Source: Microascus cirrosus (Eukaryota; Ascomycota; Sordariomycetes; Microascales; Microascaceae). From it: a DNA stretch of 64,000 nucleotides. Every line of letters begins with the position of its first letter. Position 1 is the first letter of the stretch. The notes below the pieces were generated by a model. That model was not told where the DNA came from and did no database searches. It worked only from the letters and a program-made list of their open reading frames with translations. Of this stretch, positions 59,220 through 64,000 are shown one piece after another. Location: NCBI GenBank assembly GCA_030271035.1, contig JAMBUN010000324.1, positions 1-64,000 of the forward strand, read 5' to 3'. The translations under genes and the position numbers were made by a program.

Positions 59220-60276
59220 ATGATCGCAAAGACAGAATCGGACGCGTCCACGAAGGTCCACAGCCCTTTCAAGTGTGTCATAAATCCCTCCGTAAATGAA
59301 ATCGGGGCGCACACTAATGCATTAACGTCTCCTTAGGATCCAAAATCCTGGAGGGGACTGGCGCGATGAGCTGGAGTCCAAGGGATACTGCGTCGTGAAG
59401 GGTGCTATCCCCCCCCAGAAAGCCAAGCACTACCAGCAGCGCGCATTCGAGTGGCTCAAGTCTTTTGACCACTCCTTGGACTTGGACGATCCCGCGACCT
59501 GGAAGACGGCGAACCTCCCCATCCAGACGGACAAAAACACGTACGAGCACTACAGCGTCGTCCACGAGGACTTCATGTGGGAGGCCCGCCAGGAGCCTGG
59601 CGTGCTTGACACATTCGCCAAGCTATGGGGCACCGACGAGCTCATCGTCTCCTTCGACTCCTTAAACGTCACCCTGCCGAACATGAAGGAGCCGCGCGCA
59701 CCGTGGCCCCACGTCGACCAGGCGCCTCGCAAGCGCGGGCTACACTGCATCCAGGGGATCATCAACCTCAGCCACGCGGGGCCAGAGGACGGCTCCCTCT
59801 GCGTCATGGACGGGTCCTCGGCCCTGGTTGAGGAGTTCTTCGACTCTCAGACGGACCCAGCGACGTGGGAGTGGAAGGACAACAGGTACTTCAGCGGCGA
59901 GGAGATGGAGTGGTTCAAGGCGAGGGGGGTCCGCCCAGTGCGGGTTGAGGCAGAACCTGGGGACCTCATCCTTTGGGACTCGCGGTGTATCCACTGGGGT
60001 GGAGAGCCGACAGAGAAGAGCGACACCATCAGGACGGTCATCTACGCGGCATACGCCCCGGCAAAGCTCGCGTCCAGGGAAGCACTGCAAGAGAAGGAGA
60101 GAGTCTTCAGGGCCAACGGGGCTACGACTCATTGGCCCCATGACAACATCAAGTTGAGGGAGCTTCAGGCTCGTTACCCGGACGGCACCGTCGACCCTCG
60201 GAATCGCGCGGAGCCGCTGCACAAGGCGCCACAGACGGAAAAGCTGCTTAGGCTCGCCGGTGTCAAAGCATACTAG
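59220..60276 (+). CDS. Phytanoyl-CoA dioxygenase (PhyH) family Fe(II)/2-oxoglutarate enzyme
   Basis: Non-haem iron oxygenase. Exons 59220-59272 and 59337-60276 join across a 64-nt intron (donor GTGTGT, branch CACTAATG) and give 330 aa, a normal size. The iron ligands are the HxD of WPHVDQAPRKRG and the distal His of CIHWGGEPTE; the Arg of SDTIRTVIYAAYAP probably binds 2-oxoglutarate. DELIVSFDSLNVTLPN and DGSLCVMDGSSALVEEFF are typical of fungal PhyH-like proteins. There is no targeting signal. The substrate is unknown; the fungal family is broad and includes both catabolic and secondary-metabolite enzymes. The first exon is inferred from phase and could differ. Confidence 0.87.
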
Positions 60277-61201
60277 ATGACTGGGGCAAACGGAACAAAC
60301 TGAAAGGCAGGTTGTGCGCATAAAACCCCCAATAAGATAACGGTAGTTTTGCTCGCTCCTTAGGTATTAACTCGAAATTCGATTGAATATTCTTCGCGCT
60401 CCGGAGCTTGCTCCTTCGTCTCTTTCCCAAAATCCGGGAAAGATTAGGGCAGCCGCCCGCTATGGATGTCTTAAAATGTGCTTGTACTTCTAGTAAGCTC
60501 TGTCGTATTATGGCATCTACCCTCATCTCCTACTCCGTGGAAACAGCGTGATCTAGCTGATGTAGGTCGTGGCGAACACCTAGCGCTCAAAGCGGCCCGG
60601 GCTCGGGTAACCTCACTCAGGGATGATCACAGATGCGAGGGAGTGACTATCATTGGATGAACCGGTCCCACTTCCCCGCATCGGATGTTCGATCAGCGCT
60701 GGGTCATTCCTCCGGCAGTACCCAGGCGGGCAGCGAGCAGCCAGCTTGCTGGGAAATGAACACAGCGAATGCGGGGTACATTAGGCATGGAGACAGGGGA
60801 ACAAAGCACTGGAAGAAGCGGAGGAATGGGGAATAGTGGTCTGACCAGTGATCTATTATTTCTTTTTTTCCTTCTAGATGCCAGGAACCTGGACACAGGC
60901 CAATGAACAACTTCCCCGGACCCACTTCGTGACTTCCAAGCTGGAGCTCACTTCATACATTGAGAAGAAAGTGGGCCAATCCTACTTTGTGTGTCCAAGC
61001 TATTGGTGATGGCCGGCCTCTGATCCTGGATTCTCCGTTCTCCTTCCTCCTTCCTCTTATCCACCTCAGTTCCATAATCCCTAGATCCTGCATGCGCTGT
61101 GTCGAGGCTTCACGGCTAAACAACTTCAACACACCCCCCTATCTCCAATGACCAACAAGGCTTCAAACCTCTGAGTGGCATTGCACAGCCCTCCCACGAG
61201 G
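60277..61201. other. Intergenic, no gene recognised
   Basis: 3' flank of the dioxygenase gene and promoter of the regulator at 61202. Only short frames. Confidence 0.4.
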
Positions 61202-63448
61202 ATGGCACACGGACGAGAAGACGACACCGATTACGCTGACGTTTCCGGCCCTCCCCGAAAACAGGCGAAGGTCCTATCTAAAGCGTGGGTCCCCTTTTGT
61301 GTGAGCTTGCCTAATAATGGCGTTTAGTCACTCACGCCGGCTGCCTGTGTACTTAGGTGCGAAAACTGCAAGCTAAAGAAGGCAGGATGCGACAGTGCAC
61401 GGCCCACGTGCGAGCGATGTCAACAGAAAGGTAATATATCCGTGATGTAACTAAATCAAGCCTCTCATTTCTGAACTTTTCAGGGCTACACTGCGTGTAC
61501 AAGGAGAGGGGACAGCCCGGCCTGCGCCGCGGGTACGGCAAGGCGGTAGAGAACCGCCTCAGCACACTGGAGGAGAGCGTCGAGAGCATCTCTCGATCCG
61601 TGCAGCACGTCCTCAAGCACTTCCAGGCCCAAACCCCTTCACAGAGGCCATGCTTCAATACGCCGGGTTCCGACCGTCAGCCTACGCCTCAACCGGCAAC
61701 GCAAAATACGAGTTCTGCCAATAAGGACTTTGTATGGCGGCCGGACAGCGGTTCCGCACCAGTCCCGGCGGCATACGACAATAGAGTCCAATCTACAATG
61801 GAAGTGTCCCCCTTTACAAGTCCCCATTCTCCAATCAACGCCCTACCCTCCTCTTTGAGCATGTCCACCGCGCCCGGGCCCCTAGACCCTAACCTCCCGC
61901 CCAAGCCTATCTTGCACGAGCTTGTCGGCCTATTCTTTGAGCACATCAGCCCCTGGGTTCCCCTCTTCCACAAGCCTACCTTCAAGGCGAGCATGTTCTC
62001 TGCCAACAGGCAGGTCCTCCTCCACGGCGTCGTTGTCCTCGCGTTCCGGTTCTTGACGAGTGCAGAGCCGCCCAAAGAATCGCGAGAATCATACGTGAAG
62101 ACATCTCGGGATCGCCTGTTGCTAGAGACCATCGATGCAACCTCGCTGATGTCGACTCAGGCCGTGGCCATGCTGGCCGTTGACGCGCTGGCGCAGGGGC
62201 CTGGCCCCAGGTCGTGGAACATCATGGCCATACTCATCACTTCCGCGCAGCAGCTCCGCCTTTCAAGATGTGACTGTCCAAGGGAAGCGGCCAAGCAGTC
62301 TCCGCTGGTGGACAACAGCGATGCCGAAACCGACATAGCCCTGTCCGCTATCGAGGCCGAGGAGAAGAGGCGGCTTTTCTGGACGATTTACAGTCTTGAT
62401 CGCTTCTCTAGTATCCCCCATGCCCAGCCGTCTGCCATCGATAGCCGGACTATCAAACTTCAGTATCCCACAGCTGAGGATGGCTGGGGCCAAATCACAT
62501 CCCCCGAGTGGTTCCAACGGGCTTCGCCAATAAGGCCCTCGCTGGTGCACTATCCTGTTAACACATGGCACTATTATATCGACATATTGACGCTACTGGA
62601 TCAGTCAAATGAGCTGCTGGTGCAGCCGGTTAACTTGTCTCTCCCCGCTCATTGTCAGGAGTGGCAGAGTAACTTCCGGCGGATGGACATAGCCCTCGTT
62701 ACTTGGTTTGAGAACCTCCCTACCGAAATGCGTGAATGCCCCCAGACCTTCGACCCTATCTGGGTCCTCGTCCACGCCACATTTTACCTGTCAGTATTCC
62801 CTGCGCAAAGATCCCACTCCTTGGCTATGGCTATTTTCACACTGACTCGCACTCTTCCCATACGATAGGATAAACATCCGAATGTACACCGTAGCGGCAT
62901 TCCCGTCGACCACGTCCCCGTACTTCCGCCCATCCTCCTCAGCTCGCGGCCGCTGCCGCCAAGCCATTCGCAGCGTCGCCGGCCTTGCCGCCTCCTTGGA
63001 GCAGCACCAGGTCTCGCAGCTCGGCCCTATGTTCGCCTTCATAGTCTGGGTTGCTGCAAGGAGCCTGGTGATCCTCTGGACCTCGGGCCACGAGACCACC
63101 TACGGGACCATGCCGCCGAGCGACCTGGACTCTCTCCTCAGTGCTCTGCGGCGCTCGGCAGAGATATGGCCCTGTGCGCAACGTCATGTCGATATCATCC
63201 AGCTTATTCTGGATACTAAGAACAACCCGGAAGGGCCTACGGGATTGGATATTTTCAATGACACTCGGAATACGGCGTACGGTTTGCAGAGTAGGCTTGG
63301 GGCATTGGCCGGGCTGAGGACGGCGGTGGACGCTCTCCCCCATTCGGACGACTTCTTGGATGGGACGTTTCCAGAGATTCTAGACATGCATGGGCCACAT
63401 TTTGGCCTTGGGGGCTTCGAGCCTGAATTTGGAGGGGATTGGCTATGA
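61202..63448 (+). CDS. Zn2Cys6 transcription factor
   Basis: Nuclear regulator. Exons 61202-61284, 61357-61430, 61484-62789 and 62869-63448 close on 681 codons, 680 aa. The zinc cluster (CENCKLKKAGC, DSARPTC, ERC, QQKGLHC) is split by two introns, the second inside its last loop. A linker and a short coiled coil (VENRLSTLEESVESISRSV) follow, as in many Gal4-type dimers. The Fungal_trans domain spans about residues 190-430 (FFEHISPWVPLFHKPTF, RRLFWTIYSLDRFSS). The last intron restores HATFYLINIRMYTVAAF. It sits between the dioxygenase and the 2-hydroxyacid dehydrogenase, so it may be the cluster's own regulator. Confidence 0.9.
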
Positions 63449-63533
63449 TGTCCCGTGTTTCATCTCTGCTCCTAATCTATGAACCGTCTAGTGGACCCCG
63501 GACTCAAAGAGCAAGCGGTAATGTCTCTGTCAT

Positions 63534-64000
63534 TTAAATAAGGGACGATTGCTCGGGGACCACATTAACTAGCTTCCCTGTCTCAAGAGCAGATCGTACG
63601 TTCCCAAGCGTCCATTCTTCCATCTTCGTTTTCGTCTACCCAAGTTAAATTAGCGACGAACTAGACAGGCCCATCCCCTAGGACATGTACATACCTCGAC
63701 AGTCGATGTGCCCATATGAGGAAGAAGGCAGACGTGTGGGTTCGACACAAGCCCGGGATGAATGTCCGGTTCCTTCTGGTAAACGTCGAGTCCAACTGAG
63801 GACACTATCCCTGCGTCGATAGCTTTGACTAGGGCATCTTCATCCAATACACCACCGCGAGCGGTATTAACAATAACAATGCCCTTCTTCATCTTCTGGA
63901 ACTCGTTCCTCGAGATTATATTCCGCGTCTTGGCCTGCGAATCATGTATCATGAGAATATCCCATCCTAAGTTCCAGCCGGGTCCGAAACACTTACGTTC
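63534..64000 (-). CDS. D-2-hydroxyacid dehydrogenase (glyoxylate reductase-like), C-terminal part
   Basis: Partial: the N-terminal exons lie beyond the right edge. The last exon (63534-63635) and the preceding one (63695 to at least 63966) join across a 59-nt intron in phase. The NAD-binding domain shows KGIVIVNTARGGVLDEDALV with the Arg that binds substrate carboxylate, SVGLDVYQKEPDIHPGL with the Glu, and LLPHMGTSTVETKTKMEEW with the catalytic His. The ending NVRSALETGKLVNVVPEQ is typical of fungal glyoxylate/hydroxypyruvate reductases. These enzymes reduce glyoxylate with NAD(P)H. From 63967 to the edge the frame stays open, but a GTAAGT at 63996 could be a splice site, so the reading there is uncertain. 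Confidence 0.87.

Noticed and set aside
1..64000. CRISPR arrays, operons, rRNA genes
   Set aside because: The sequence is eukaryotic; no regularly spaced repeat array and no rRNA-like stretch was seen.

Overview
The window is genomic DNA from a filamentous ascomycete (Pezizomycotina). The evidence is short GT..AG introns with CTAAC/CTGAC-type branch sites, two Zn2Cys6 regulators with fungal-type middle domains, a HET domain, secreted GH11 xylanases, a NirA/AreA-type nitrate promoter and a Fot1-like transposon decayed by RIP-type C-to-T changes. I cannot fix genus or order. Exon models were built by hand. For most spliced genes the intron phases close exactly on one long frame, and this is my main support for them.

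Left part (1-29 kb): a GH11 xylanase (0.9-1.7 kb), a nitrate transporter whose promoter carries NirA and GATA motifs (4-6.2 kb), a DAL5-type MFS permease (7.9-9.7 kb), and an FAD oxidoreductase divergent from a Zn2Cys6 regulator (11.4-15.8 kb). Next come a repeat holding a solo copia-type LTR (16.3-16.9 kb), a frameshifted haloacetate dehalogenase pseudogene (17.3-18.0 kb), a single-pass membrane protein (19.1-19.9 kb) and a second GH11 xylanase (23.7-24.5 kb). An inverted second copy of the 16.3 kb repeat lies at 28.3-28.7 kb. Much of the space between is non-coding.

Central part (29-46 kb) is the most unusual region and is largely hidden by introns. It encodes, in a row, (i) a ~1744 aa protein with ankyrin-like repeats, a ClpB/Hsp104-type AAA+ ATPase, a charged linker and a HET domain; (ii) a 579 aa HSPA12-like Hsp70 in 15 exons with intact ATP motifs; and, transcribed divergently from (ii), (iii) a 2194 aa protein that starts with a degenerate Hsp70-like ATPase fold and continues as a giant ankyrin array. 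Genes (ii) and (iii) share a 21-nt first exon and several intron positions, so the fold in (iii) is a paralogue of (ii). Hsp70, a Hsp104-like AAA+ engine, a pseudo-Hsp70 with a large recognition surface and a HET cell-death effector side by side suggest a chaperone-based surveillance or incompatibility module. This is inference.

Right part (46-64 kb): a succinyl-CoA ligase beta pseudogene, a 573 aa ankyrin protein with a helical N-terminal domain, a 1,858 bp Fot1-like element with 50 bp terminal inverted repeats and a TA duplication, a secreted dipeptidyl peptidase IV, and a possible catabolic cluster. That cluster holds a DenD-like epimerase/dehydrogenase, a phytanoyl-CoA-dioxygenase-family enzyme divergent from it, a Zn2Cys6 regulator, and a 2-hydroxyacid dehydrogenase cut by the window edge.
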